A stretch of 64,000 nt of DNA. It comes from Auriscalpium vulgare (lineage: Eukaryota; Basidiomycota; Agaricomycetes; Russulales; Auriscalpiaceae). The position numbers and the translations under genes are program-made. This document shows positions 43,104-53,659 of the stretch, piece by piece (within the stretch, counting starts at the first letter, position 1; each line of letters opens with the position of its first letter). The stretch is from assembly GCA_019915015.1 (NCBI GenBank), contig JAHBBC010000025.1, forward strand, positions 310,001-374,000. Reading direction: 5' to 3'. Below the pieces are notes generated by a model, which was not told the origin of the DNA, made no database searches, and was given only the letters and a program-made list of their open reading frames with translations.

Positions 43104-43292
43104 ATGCAGCTCTTTGCGCCCTTCGTACTCTCTCTCGTCGTCTTCATACAACTCGCGCATGCCGGCGTGCTCCCACCTCGCGATATAATAGGTATGTTTA
43201 TTCATCCCCATGCTCGAAAAGGTGATCTGAGGCTACGCCCCCTTACAGACGAAGCTCTACGCGCCGAAACCGACCCTCCGTTCAAAGCTTAA
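43104..43292 (+). CDS. Mini secreted peptide D (43 aa), RiPP-precursor-like
   Basis: Two exons: 43104-43191 (88 nt, 29 codons plus one base) and 43249-43292 (44 nt), with a 57-nt intron in the same phase as A-C. The signal peptide is MQLFAPFVLSLVVFIQLAHA, then GVLPPRDII and the second exon DEALRAETDPPFKA and a stop. The FKA ending recalls peptide B (WFKA). It is on the opposite strand and on the far side of the UstYa pair. It is the most diverged member, but exon sizes, intron phase and total length agree closely, which supports common origin. A broken relative lies at 55757. Confidence 0.62.
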   Translation: MQLFAPFVLSLVVFIQLAHAGVLPPRDIIGMFIHPHARKGDLRLRPLTDEALRAETDPPFKA

Positions 43293-44057
43293 GTAGCGCT
43301 TTGCGCGTCCCGTGAGTTGGATCGTACTATTTCTGCTTCAGAGTTGAACTCATGTCTGTGGTATATCTGGCGATTCGCAGAGCACGCCCAACATATCATC
43401 ATTCAGTACCAGCGGCCTGGCGGTGGAACGCGTTGACAATGCGAAACAGGTTGTCAGTTTGAGGATACCGAGACAAATAAATCTCCCATGCCATTATCCT
43501 AGACACGGCAGAGATGGTCCTCGTTAACATCTGATGAAACGCTGCAGATGCATCAGTGCACCAACCCACGTTTGAACATCACGGTGCGGACAGCGTTCTT
43601 TCCGGACGCCTCTGCGCAGCTCAGAGCTCCGGGAGCCGTCCTTCTTGAGTGACTTGGACGCCATATCGTCGTCTACTTGTGCTCGAACGCGTCGTCGGCG
43701 GCATCGAGGTTGGTACATGGTCACACGCCCGATCTCAGGAGCTAAGTGTGGCATGCGGCTGGCTGCCTGAGCGCGGTGAGGCCCGTCGGTGAGCGCTCGC
43801 TTCCAAGATGCACTCAAACTCTTCACAATAGCATGGATTCCACGATCGCTCCGCGAAGACGCGGAAGAGTGAGAAAGTCTGCCCTCCGCCAGCTGGTAGG
43901 GACATATTTAAGACGGCTGCATCATGCAGCAAGGCAGTTCTGGAGTTCCGACGGAAAACACTCAGTAATTTGAACTGAAAAGCCAGAATTTTTTGCATGA
44001 ACGGAAAAATATCATACGCATAGCAAATATACCAGAAGAGTAACGGGACTAGGATAT
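43293..44057. other. No gene recognised
   Basis: A 108-residue minus frame (43735-44061) ends with no known motif. AT content rises near 43950-44050. Nothing else is seen. Confidence 0.35.
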
Positions 44058-45093
44058 TCATCGACCTGTAGGCCCGGGGTTACCGTCGTCGTCAACATCT
44101 AGGTGTTTCATCAGCACGGCAAACCCAGACATATAACGGAAGCCAAACGTACTAAGGCTGGCATCAGCGGCCATGACTAGGAGCCTCATCACCTCGGCTA
44201 GAGACGCTATGTTTGGTGACGCTAAACGCGCAGCCCTCTCGTTGCCGAACACGTGTTCTGACACGGCCGTAGCAAAAGGCGTGGTGCGGAGCAGGGTGAA
44301 GTCGGCAAGCGACTCGGGCAGCGCTTGGATGGTGGCGGCGTCGAAGATAACAGCGCGCCCGTCGGTGCTGACACGGAAGTTTGCATGTCGGACTGGGTTA
44401 GGACGACTTCCTCGCCCTCGAAAGAGACATCGGCGATTGTGCGCCGCCGGATCCGGACAATATTGACAACCTGCGGGTTGGAAGGAGTCAGCCGCGTGGA
44501 ACGATATGCGCGCGACAAATGAACGATGGAAGAGAAAGGCGCACCGTGTTGAAGTACCGCTGAGCCGCGGCGACGCTTCTGAACTTGCGGGGCGCCTCCC
44601 CGTACTTGAAGACGGTGTGGCGGGCATATGATGCGCCGAGAGAGCCGAATAATTCCATGTGGGGTGTGCGCTGTGCGCGCAGCCACAGGACCGCCTCGGC
44701 GGCCTTGGCGAAGAGCTCGTCGTCCGGGACCGTACACAGCTCGATGCGCTTCATGACGATGTACCCCAAGCTATATGGGCGATAGAAGTACTGGACTACC
44801 TGGGGCACGTGCGGGGCTGCGTCCCCATCTTTGCAGGCGAGGGCGTATAGGAGCTTGAGCGCTACGCTTTCGGCCTCCAAGGTTACGTGGTCGGTGTATT
44901 TGACTACTAGGTGGTGGTACGAGGCATCGGAGTCGTCATAGTCGCCGAGAGGAAAGACGCGGCTATAGACACCGTCGGGGCGGTAGCTCTTGTCTTCGTG
45001 GAGCTCGGCGGCTCGTACGACGGCGCGCTGGAACACGGATTCAGGGTCCATGGGCATAGAAGGCGATATGGCGGGGAAGTCGGATTGGTCCAT
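44058..45093 (-). pseudogene. APH-like kinase-fold protein with catalytic-loop frameshift
   Basis: The start at 45093 gives MDQSDFPAISPSMPMDPESV, and the gene follows the intact 51535 copy closely: VTLEAESVALKLLYAL, YIVMKRIELCTVPDDEL and RSVAAAQRYFNT, then an intron to VVNIVRIRRR and VSFEGEEVVLTQSDM. There the intact copy has ATG GACGCGAGC AAC, and this one has ATG CA AAC. Seven bases are lost at about 44384, which throws the frame just at the APH-like loop SDM-DASNF. The 3' part continues in another frame (NFRVSTDGRAVIFDAAT to the end at 44058). A recent pseudogene, otherwise complete. Confidence 0.78.
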
Positions 45094-45586
45094 GGGATCT
45101 GGCGGGGAAGTGACCTGGAAGTGTTAAGGAAGCGATGAGAAGAGAAAGGAGTGTCACGTACAGAGATGTGTGTCTGTGACGAAGAGACACAAGATTTGTA
45201 GGTCAGTTGCCAAAATATTACGTCCAGCATAAGAGGATTTACCTAGCGCGATAACTGTGTGACGGAGAGAAAGATAGCGCGAGCGCGGTGGCCACAGGGG
45301 CACTGCCACGCCGCTTAGTCACGGGCGCCCGCCGCCCCGCGCCGGCCCGCCTGCAGGCGCGCTGAGCACGGGCTTGTTCTCGACGCGCACACGCTGCCAA
45401 CAACGACGACACGGGACACGAGCGCAGCCCGCCCGCTGGCAATGTTATGCAGGCTGTCACGGCGCGCGCACGACGAGTGCACGCCGCACCAAATGCACGC
45501 ACGCCAGACTTGGACCGCAGACAAATAACTCGATCTATGCAGCACAAATAAAGATTATGAGGTCGCATTCTGACGACGTTCTGCCT
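45094..45586. other. Upstream region of the APH-like pseudogene with a GC-rich block
   Basis: 45094-45240 resembles the bases upstream of the 633 and 51535 copies. 45280-45400 is strongly GC-rich, with a local match (gcggctgcgcc type) to 385-500. No gene. Confidence 0.4.
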
Positions 45587-46137
45587 TGAGCTAGATCCAA
45601 TCAACATGCCGCGGGCGCTGTCGCCGTAGTCAGCCCACATCCTATTACCCTCGTCAAGTTTGCTACTTACAGGAAAGCACGCCGGCTCCGGTTATGCCAC
45701 AAACTCAAACCCGCCCTCTCGACACCACCCCTCTATTTTCTCCAGCACCACCTGCGACGATTGGCGCGTCGCGGTGAACATTTTGAGCTTCGGCAACGTG
45801 CGCGCGGCGTCCAGAAGGATGTGCAACTTCTCGCTGCGCTCGTGGCCGATGCCGTGGAAGTGGTACCCAAGATGACGCAGGTTTTTCGGGAGCCCGCACC
45901 ACTCTGTTGGGAGGCGGTCAAGCACGAAGCTCTCCACCGCCTCCAGCTCTTCGAGCACCGCTGGTGGCGGCACCTCGGCCCCGTGGCCGGAAGCGCTTGC
46001 AGCTCGCGAGGCATGCGGACATGCATGTATGAGATAGCTATCGCCCCCATGTCCAGTATGCGGATGCTTGGCCAGATCTGCATGATGCCGTCGACGAACG
46101 AGTCCCGACCGGACACGCTCAGGAAGGAGGGGCGCAT
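45587..46137 (-). pseudogene. F-box-family protein, 3' fragment
   Basis: The minus strand reads SVSGRDSFVDGIMQIWPSIR, MHVRMPRELQALPAT, then in another frame VLEELEAVESFVLDRLP, LRHLGYHFHGIGHERSEKLH and KLKMFTATRQSSQVVLEKI. An in-frame TAA interrupts the region before PACFP. The terminal exon CGCCCGCGGCATGTTGATTG.. (RPRHVDWI stop) ends at 45587. The N-terminal F-box is missing, and gene X 3' sequence abuts at 46157. This copy is closest to the 59957-61033 one. Confidence 0.7.
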
Positions 46138-46156
46138 GGGGAGAATAATGGGTGAA

Positions 46157-47844
46157 TTAGCAGTCCACCACTAACATTGACACCCTCTGCAAGCCCGCAC
46201 CCAGCGCCCCACGCTCTCTCGTCCATGACCGCAGGAGGCGGCTGAGGTGCGTCAGCGACAGCCCGGTATGCGGCGCGTTCGCTTCCAGCAGAGCCGCAAA
46301 AGCAGTACCTCGCCGGGCGAGCAGGCTGCGCCATGTCGAATCCACCTTGCGCGCGACTGCAAGAGCCTGCGAGAGGACCCTTTGGTAAGACTTGCCACCT
46401 GGAGAAGAACCGGAAAATGATTGAGTCCACTAACAATGAGCAGAGAAGCCGCAACGCACCCATTTTCGTCGTAGGGACAGCTTCGACGGCGCGCGACTCC
46501 ACTATGCCCCGCGCTCTTTCCTTCATCTCGCCAACGTCGGCGACGCGCGCATACCGCCGCATCCGCAACAACCCCGCGCAGCCCGCCACGAGCGTTTCTC
46601 CGTACCTCACGCACGCCCTGAGCACTGTGAAACAGCCGTGCTCGTTGGAGCGAAGGTTCGCAGAGGCCTTGAAGAACGCCACGGTCTGTGTCCGCGTGAG
46701 GAGCGACATTGCGACGCATGTGCGCATGAACGTGAGGGTGGATTGAGCGGCGAAGAGCGCGGCGACGAGGATGGTCGCGGTGGTACCGAGGTCGCGCTGG
46801 GTAGGGTGTCAGGGTACGTGCTGGTGCTGGTGGTTGTGATACATACGTCAGCTTTTCCAGAACTCGGAGGCACATGGTGTAGTTCTTCCTGCGGATGACC
46901 CTGGACATCAACGGTCAGCGACGCATTGTGAACGATACGGCCAACACTCACTTCCCATAGGGACAGCGCCTTCTGCAGTCCCTGCTCCGCTTCCGTCCAC
47001 CGTTCGACGTCCTCCTGCTCAACACGACGCTTGCTGAGCGCACGGGTGACGCGCCCGACCTCTCCCACCCAAAACCTGTCCAGATCCTAAAATGCTGCAC
47101 GGATAGTGCGCAGAAGACGCTCTAGCTCCTCAAACAACCCCTCGTCTTCGGGGAACGGCATTTTCGTCGCTGCAATGCCAACACTATTCAGCCAAATACG
47201 CATATAGTCTGAAGGCGACATACCAACAGCGCAGATGTCCTTCAATCCACCGCACGTCCCCTCATCAAACGACTTCCGCAGCGCTGCCACCTCTGCATGC
47301 AGCTCGCGCGCCGCCCCCAGCCGGCGCTCCAGCACACCGAGCAGCGCGTGCTGCGCCTGGATATCCGCGGAGATGTCGCGCAGGTACCGGTCCGCATACT
47401 CCTGCGCGAGCTGCAGGAATGCTATACAGCGCGCCTGCTGCTTCTTGAGCATTGCGCGGAGCACAGCGACCTGTTGTAAGAGCGCGCGCTGCTGCTGTTG
47501 CGGCCCCGCGAGCGCGAGCGCGTGGAGGCGCTCGACGAGGGCCGCGAGGCGCTGCATGTTGGCGAGCCAGGCGGAGAGGGTGGGGTCGAGGGGCTCGGGG
47601 GAGGTATTGAGGAATAAACCGACGCCGATGAATCCACCCAAGGAAAATTCGAATGTCATATATAGCGTAGGGAGTGCTCGTGGACGAAGACCGATATTCC
47701 TATGGACTTGGAGCGTTGCGGCGTAGGTGTCGTGCGAGCAGTAGAGTACGACGGCACGCTGCGTTCTGAGAAGGAGTTGAGAGGAGAGTTTGAAGGCAGC
47801 AAGGGACGACGTACCTGAGGCCTGAGGTGCTGCTGGCACAGCAT
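46157..47844 (-). CDS. Gene X: unknown coiled-coil protein (fuller copy)
   Basis: The first block (47087-47839) contains GGFIGVGLFLNTSPEPLDP, then a helical, Ala/Leu/Gln-rich stretch (ALLQQVAVLRAMLKKQQ, LLGVLERRLGAARELHAEV) likely to form a coiled coil, then GMSPSDYMRIWLNSVG. The following exons read VTRALSKRRVEQEDVERWTE, YTMCLRVLEKLT, MSLLTRTQTVAFFKASAN, YARVADVGEMKERARGIVES, ALRLLCSLLVD and LLRSWTRERGALGAGLQRVS, ending LVVDC stop at 46157. A stop near 47087 separates the first block from the second without an evident intron, so the gene may carry a disruption. The start (MPAAPQ or MLCQQH near 47840) is unsure. No domain of known function was recognised. It is head to head with an F-box gene. 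Confidence 0.55.
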
Positions 47845-48246
47845 GTCCGCGAAGCGATGTCAGCGAGCTGTAGGAATGTCCACTGGGATGTATTGAACTA
47901 TGAGCCCAGCGGTAGCACTGGTACTACGCTCATGAGATAAATGGGAAGAAGTCGATGCGAGGATAGGATAGGATTGGTAGGGAGGGAGTAGGGAGTAGGA
48001 GGCAAGTACTGTGGCCCGGGCGTGTGACAGTTGGATTATCCGAGATATCACCTCAGCGGTGGCCGCCTGGTGGCCGCCACCTCCTTCTTGTCTCCTTCTC
48101 TTCACTGTGCGGCCACTTTCTTTCCCCGAAGTTGTCGTTGCAATTCGCCAGGATATTCAAGACTAGGTACGTGGTTCACCGCGTCTGCCGGGGTCTGGTG
48201 CGCGCTCATCCACGTCACAGCAGGGCAATCTCAAATTCATCACATT
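47845..48246. promoter_or_regulatory. Divergent promoter region between gene X and F-box gene
   Basis: It is shared in order and partly in sequence with 61650-62157 (for example ccgagatatc, and gtgcggccactttctttcccc against gtgcagccactttctttcccc). Conservation of this spacer supports duplication of the two-gene cassette as one block. Confidence 0.5.
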
Positions 48247-49400
48247 ATGGCAACAGTCCATTTTGACGTTCAGGCGATTGTCATCGACTGGGTGTACCGG
48301 TCTTCGCAACATCAAAATTCCATTGACTACAAAACCCTTCGTGCATGCGCGCTGGTATGTCGAAGTTGGACACCTGTCGCACAGCGCCTCCTCTTCCGCC
48401 GTATATCAGTCGCTCTACTCCCATACTTCAAGCATGAGGCGGAATCCTTTTTCATTCTCCTTCGCACTCTCCGCGCGGCGCCGCACGTGGCCGCGTATGT
48501 CCGTTCACTCACTCTCAACACCAAACCATTCGACAGAGACGCTGCTTTCGAAAACAACACATTTTCCCTGCTCGAACTGTGCACCAACGTCGACGACATC
48601 GTCATGTATCCCGAAATTGATATCGACGCAGGACAAGCCTCCTTTGTCGCACGGTTGCTAGCCGCCCCTGTGCGCCCCGTTTTCCTCACCGTCTACGGCG
48701 GCGACTCTGCGCTCGTCGAGCAAGTCATCAATAATTGGCCCAGCGTCCGCGTTCTAGATCTTCGTCTGCACTTATCGCGCACACATGACGCGACACGAGT
48801 GCGCATGCCCCGCACACTGCAGTCGCTGGCGGTACACGTCTTTCACGCGCACCCGGGCCAGCGTTGGGAGACACCTAGCGCCGCCATGTTACCCGCGCTG
48901 CGCGACCTCGAGTTGGACAATTTCAATTGGACGAACACTGCGCAATTTGAGGCGCTGATTGCGTCCGGCGTTCTCCCACAGCTCCGCACTCTTAGCTTGC
49001 TAGTAGGCGGTCCGTACGCTCCGCCGCGCGCATTCACCGACGCGCTCGCGGGCCTCGAAACACTCATAATCTCGACGCTACCGGAGAAGGCTTGCGTGCT
49101 ACCACCGGGTCTCTGGCATCTCGGGTTCCACAACCCGTGCTTCTCGTCCGAGAATCAGGTCGCGCGTGCGCAGCTACTCCTGGACGCCGCGCGCGCTCTT
49201 CCTGAGCTGCGACTCGTCACCGCGACACGTCTGTTGTCCAAGGAGGTACTGGACGCCTTCAAAAGGGTGTGCAGGGATCGCAAGGTAGACTTTGCAGTGT
49301 ATGAGAAGTTGGAGTGCTTTCCGGTCAGTGGAAATTCCTCATGTGTTTAGAGTGGTGCTGATGGAAGCGACAGCGTCCACGGCACGCCGACTGGATATGA
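48247..49400 (+). CDS. F-box-family protein, apparently intact
   Basis: ATG at 48247: MATVHFDVQAIVIDWVYRSS, then the F-box-like region (IDYKTLRACALVCRSWTP, AQRLLFRRISVALLP). LRR-like segments follow: LLELCTNVDDIVMYPEID, RPVFLTVYGGDSALVEQVI, LRDLELDNFNW, GLETLIISTLPEKACVLPPG and LRLVTATRLLSKEVLDAF. The main exon ends YEKLECFP with a donor at 49324, and a 27-nt last exon (49374-49400) encodes RPRHADWI and a stop. About 367 residues. F-box proteins recruit substrates to SCF E3 ligases. The target is unknown. The nearest relative is the 62158-63278 gene. Confidence 0.82.
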
Positions 49401-49789
49401 CAGATCCCGACGCATCGACAAGAAAGCCAAAAACACTGCGAAAATAGAAGGCATTGACTCAGTCACTGGTTGAAAAGTATTATCGCCAAGCACAAGTCGT
49501 GTGGTTAAGTGTATGCGTCTAATCATTACATGTACCGTAGAGGTGGAAGTCCACAATTTGAGGCCCTTACATGCCATACGCCTCCATGAGTTGTGCGCAT
49601 GTGCTCACTCCATCAGCGCGAGATACTATGCCCGGGCCGCCGCGAGCTGGCAGTGCTCGAGGCGAGTGGTTAGGCACCGCCGCAGGAACGTCGAGGCGAC
49701 CACGATCCGCGTCGTACTGGTCTTGGAGCACATGTAGCCCATGGTGAACGAGCCTGCGGAAGCTGTCCTAGAACTAACTCAGCATTAAC

Positions 49790-50150
49790 GCGCGTCTCGT
49801 TGGGCGTGATCGGGCAGCTGCGCTCGCTCTGTCTCTTCGAGTACGAGGCGGAGGCGCCGCCACCCGCAGTGCTCGAAATGCTGGCGGCGCTGGAGATCTT
49901 CGTGCTCGACATCCTCCAGACGGAGGTGTCCGGGCCCCCGCAAAACCTGCCTCATCTCGGGTATCACTTCCACGGCATCGGCCTCAGCGCAGCGCGAAGT
50001 TACAGACCCTTCTGGAGGCTGCACGCGCCCTGCTGAAGCTCAATCTGCTCACCGCGCCGCTTGCCGCTGGAGGCTTGTGTGAGTCGCCAATCTGACGAGA
50101 CTACTCCGAGTACTCGGATGTGGGCTGACGATGCCGACGGCCACGGCACG
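49790..50150 (+). pseudogene. F-box-family protein, 3' relic
   Basis: The plus strand reads GVIGQLRSLCLFEYEAEAPP, AVLEMLAALEIFVLDILQ and LPHLGYHFHGIGLSAARS, then loses frame. A degraded terminal exon (ccacggcacgtcgattggatcc, PRHVDWI) is visible at about 50138-50160. It matches the C-terminal part of the copy at 59957-61033. The upstream part is gone. Confidence 0.6.
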
Positions 50151-50515
50151 TCGATTGGATCCTACCAAAGTCACGTCGTCGGAATGAAACATTTTCATAG
50201 AGGTCTATTTATAAACGTAAATCAAGTCAACGATGCCTGCTCAGAGTCCTCGCCACCGGCCACCTGTCCATCCGGGTAAATTGGTTGCACCGAACTCTCA
50301 ACGCTCCGAATGATGTGCGGACCAAGTGTCGCGTGGACTCCACGTGTTAGGTTACAGCCGGTGACGAGGTTCTCTGGTTGTGTCAGAAGAAAAAGGGATG
50401 AATTGCATATACAGTATGAGTTCCCCGGGCCCTGTCGCCTCCGTATCGCACGCATACTAGGAGATTCAGGCGCGGCGCCGACGTTGAGGACTAGGGTTAC
50501 CGTCCTCATCGAGTT
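50151..50515. other. Spacer, no gene
   Basis: Shares short stretches with the spacers downstream of other F-box copies (ttctctggttgtgtcagaag here, ctctctggtcgtgtcagaag near 52130). Confidence 0.4.
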
Positions 50516-51535
50516 CTAGGAGTGTTTCATCAGCACGGCAAACCCAGACATATAATGGAAGAAGGTTGAGCTGAACGTACCAAGGGTGGCATCGGCGATC
50601 ATAAACAGGACCCTCCTCACCTCGGCTAGAGACGCTATGTTGGCCGACGCTAAACGCCGCGCAGCCCTTTCTTCGCCGAACACGTGTTTGGACACGGCCG
50701 TGGCAAAGGGCGTGGTGCGGAGCAGGGTGAAGTCGGCGAGCGACTCGGGCAGTGCCTGGATGGTGGCGGCGTCGAAGATAACAGCGCGCCCGTCGGAGCT
50801 GACACCGAAGTTGCTCGCGTCCATGTCGGACTGGGTGAGGACCACTTCCTCGCCCTCGAAAGAGACATCGGAGATCTGAGGCAACCAACGCCGCCGGATA
50901 TCGACCGCCTGCAGGTTGGGAGGAGTCAGCCGCGTGGAAATGCGATGTGCGCGCGAGGACAAAAACGATGGAAGAGAAAGGCGCACCGCGTTGAAGTACC
51001 GCTGAGCCGCGGCGACGCCTCTGAACTTGAGGGGCGCCTCGTCGGAATTGAACACGGTGTGGTAGGCGTATGACGCACCCAGGGATCCGAATACTTCCAT
51101 GTGGGGCGGGCGCTGTGAGCGCAGCCACAGGACCGCATCGGCGGCCTTTGCGTAGAGCTCGTCGTCCGGGACCGTGTACAGCTCGATGCGCTTCATGACG
51201 ATATACCCCCAGTCCGTTGGGTCATAGAAGTAGAGGACTACCTGGGGAACATGCGGGGCGGCGTCTCCGTCTTTGCAGGCGAGGGCGTATAGGATCTTGA
51301 GCGCCACACTCTCGGCCTCCAAGGTAACGTGGTCGGTGTACTTGATTACTAGCTGGCGGTACGAGGCATCGGAGTTGTCGTAGTCGCCGAGATGAAATAC
51401 ACGGCTATATTTACCGTTGCCACGGATGCTTTCCTTTTCGTGGAGGGCGGCGGCTCGTACGACGGCGCGCTGGAACGCGGATTCGGGGTCCATGGGTATG
51501 GAAGGGGATATGGTGAGGAAGTCTGATTGATCCAT
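50516..51535 (-). CDS. APH-like kinase-fold protein, best preserved copy
   Basis: ATG at 51535 gives MDQSDFLTISPSIPMDPESA, and a continuous frame of 339 residues follows. Segments: VTLEAESVALKILYALACK, VPQVVLYFYDPTDWGYIVMK (adenine-pocket and hinge-like), ELYTVPDDELYAKAADAVL, then VSFEGEEVVLTQSDMDASNF with the Asp and Asn spacing of the APH/choline-kinase catalytic loop. A short RAVIFDAATIQALPESLADF comes where the metal-binding region would be, with no clear DWE. A 78-nt stop-free stretch (50909-50986) with GT..AG borders is probably an intron, since the paralogue needs it. The protein would then be about 313 residues. The substrate is unknown, and the family may be degenerate. Four copies are in the window. 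Confidence 0.68.
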   Translation of the reverse strand: MDQSDFLTISPSIPMDPESAFQRAVVRAAALHEKESIRGNGKYSRVFHLGDYDNSDASYRQLVIKYTDHVTLEAESVALKILYALACKDGDAAPHVPQVVLYFYDPTDWGYIVMKRIELYTVPDDELYAKAADAVLWLRSQRPPHMEVFGSLGASYAYHTVFNSDEAPLKFRGVAAAQRYFNAVRLSLPSFLSSRAHRISTRLTPPNLQAVDIRRRWLPQISDVSFEGEEVVLTQSDMDASNFGVSSDGRAVIFDAATIQALPESLADFTLLRTTPFATAVSKHVFGEERAARRLASANIASLAEVRRVLFMIADATLGTFSSTFFHYMSGFAVLMKHS

Positions 51536-52170
51536 TGGAATAGAAGGGGATATGGTGGGGAAGTGGCCTGGACAGGTTCGACGTGGTCAATCAAGCGATA
51601 GGAAGAGAAAGGAGTGCCACGTACAGAGATGCGTGTCTGGGACGTAGAGGCAAGAGACTCCGTGTCCAGGTCAGTGGCCGGAAGATTACGTAGAGACAAG
51701 GAGTCAGTGCCAAGCGCGATAGAGTCAGCAAGCTATTGTTACGGAAAGAAAGAGCAGGGCAAGAGGAAATGTCGTCGATAGGCAAGCGCGGGCGCAGATA
51801 CTTGCTGGCACGGGCGTGGACGCTTAGTCACGGGCGCCTTGAGCATCAAGTTCATCTGGCGCCTGGCGGCCTACGAATTGAGATGCTGGCCTAGCTGCGC
51901 TTCCTCACTGCACTCACGCCCGATTGCTTCAGAGGATATCAGTGAGCACTGAGCCGTACAGAGTGCCTGTGAGAGAGCAACCGCAGCTTCATCATCACAA
52001 CTCCTCCGACTGTGCCGAGCCCGGGCCGCCGGGCATCTTAGAGTCGATTGCTAGGTGACTGAGAAGGGGTTGAAATGAGAAATTCAACGGGTGGATTGCA
52101 CATGACGAGGTTGCGGACGGGGACGAGGCTCTCTGGTCGTGTCAGAAGGAAGCAAGAGGGCAAATGCATT
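51536..52170. other. Spacer with old repeat sequence
   Basis: 51536-51650 keeps the APH-like upstream sequence, including an internal near-repeat of about 40 bp around 51530-51560 (atggaaggggatatggtgaggaag). 51880-52030 is homologous, inverted, to 9205-9430. No gene is seen. Confidence 0.45.
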
Positions 52171-53217
52171 TCATATCCAGTCGACGTTCCCCGGGCGCTG
52201 TTGCCTCCGTCAACCCCACATCACACACATACAGAATTTTTGACTCACCGGAAAGCACCACGGCTTCTCATACACAACAAGCTCAACCCCAATATCCTCG
52301 CACGTTCTCTCAAACTCCTTCAGCACCTCCGGCGACGAGCAGCGCGTCGCAGTCACGCGCCTCACCTCGGGCAGCGCGCGCGCGGCATCCATGAGCAGCT
52401 GCGCACCCGCGATCGGCTCCTTGCCGATGCCGTAGGAATGGTACCCCAGATGGCGCAGCGTTTTCGGGAGTGGAATCGCCTCCGCCGGCAGCCACGCGAG
52501 CACGAGGCTGTCGATGCGCGCGAGGTGCTCGAACACCGCGCGTGGCACAGGTGCAGCGACAAAGCTCCCCGTGATGCATAGAGAGTGCAGACGGGGAAAC
52601 ACACTGGACGACACGAGGTGCCGCAAGAACGCCTCGTTGATCCAGTCCGTGTGGATTGACAGTGCCTCCACAGAGGGTTGTGTGCGCATGGTGGCGAGCT
52701 CCGCGTCGTACCACGCCTCGACTTCCAGCGCACGTGCACTCGGCCAGACATGCAGGAGGGCACTGACAACCGTGGGTCTGCCTGACACGCTAAGAAAGAC
52801 GGGGCGAATGCGTATGGTGCGCAGGCGCTCTGCGAGTGCAGAAAGGGAGTCAGCTGGGACCCTGTCGGCCACGATGAAGACGCCCTCGACGTGTGAGCAG
52901 AGCCCGAGCACCTCGAGGTCCTCAGACCAACCGCGCTCTTGGTCAAGGATGATGGTGATGGAGCGAACGTGCAAGGCGAGGTGGGGTGCTGCTCTGAGTG
53001 TGCGCAGGAGGCGGGCGGATTTGGATTTATTGGTATGGATGAGCTTGGGCTTGGAGATGGGCACGCGGCGGAAGAGGAGGCACTGTGCGACGCGTTTCCA
53101 CGCCCGGCATACGAGGGCGCACGTACGGAGGGTGCTATAGTCGATGGCCTCGTGTTGACAAGACATGTACACCAATTCGATAACGAGGCTTTGGATGTCT
53201 AAGGGGACCCTCGCCAT
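52171..53217 (-). CDS. F-box-family protein, apparently intact
   Basis: ATG at 53217: MARVPLDIQSLVIELVYMSC, then YSTLRTCALVCRAWKRVAQC and LLFRRVPISK (F-box-like). LRR-like parts follow: LEVLGLCSHVEGVFIVAD, RIRPVFLSVSGRPTVVSALL, VFPRLHSLCITGSFV, ARIDSLVLAWLPAEAIPLP and VRRVTATRCSSPEVLKEF. The main exon ends YEKPWCFP (52249), and the 27-nt last exon (52171-52197) encodes RPGNVDWI and a stop. About 331 residues. It is divergent from the 53660 F-box gene. The N-terminal DWVYRSSQ signature is changed to ELVYMSCQ. Confidence 0.8.
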
Positions 53218-53659
53218 GAGATTGAGTAAGGGGAAGAACGTTGTGGGGTGGGGTGATGAGGAATTAAAGGCGCTTCCATGGCTTTGAGAGTGCGATCAGC
53301 CGGAAAGCAAAATACACAACGCACCCAGAAATCCAACGCAAGGGGTGTAGAATTGTCCTTTGAATCGATCAGAGACCTCCCGAGCTGAACGACAGACGAG
53401 GTTCGCACCAGGATATGCTCGCGAGAACTGTATTTTTTGAATTTTATCACGGGGGAGATATCTAATGGGTGGGCGAGCAGCTTGGAACTGGGATGCAGTG
53501 AGCGAGACGAGAAGAAAAATATTGGTAGATAAGGAGAACAAGATTAGATAACCGCCGTGCCAGTTCCCGGTTGGGTCGGCAAAGCGGGCCGTGGGATACT
53601 AGTACTCAATGATCAACTGCTCTCACCGTCTCCCTCCATCTAGCTGTGCATCAAGCTCA
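53218..53659. promoter_or_regulatory. Divergent promoter between two F-box genes
   Basis: 442 bp with no coding signal, between starts at 53217 (minus) and 53660 (plus). No specific binding site was identified. Confidence 0.45.

Noticed and set aside
29112..43292. Mini peptides as mating pheromone precursors
   Set aside because: Basidiomycete pheromones end in a CaaX box and lack a signal peptide. These have signal peptides and end in QWF, WFKA or FKA.
29112..43292. Kex2-processed multi-core precursor as in ustiloxin
   Set aside because: No Lys-Arg sites and no repeated core within any one peptide. Only the single-core idea is kept.
43735..44061. 108-codon hydrophobic-start protein on the minus strand
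   Set aside because: Apart from the first helix-like part there is no family resemblance, splice support or paralogue.
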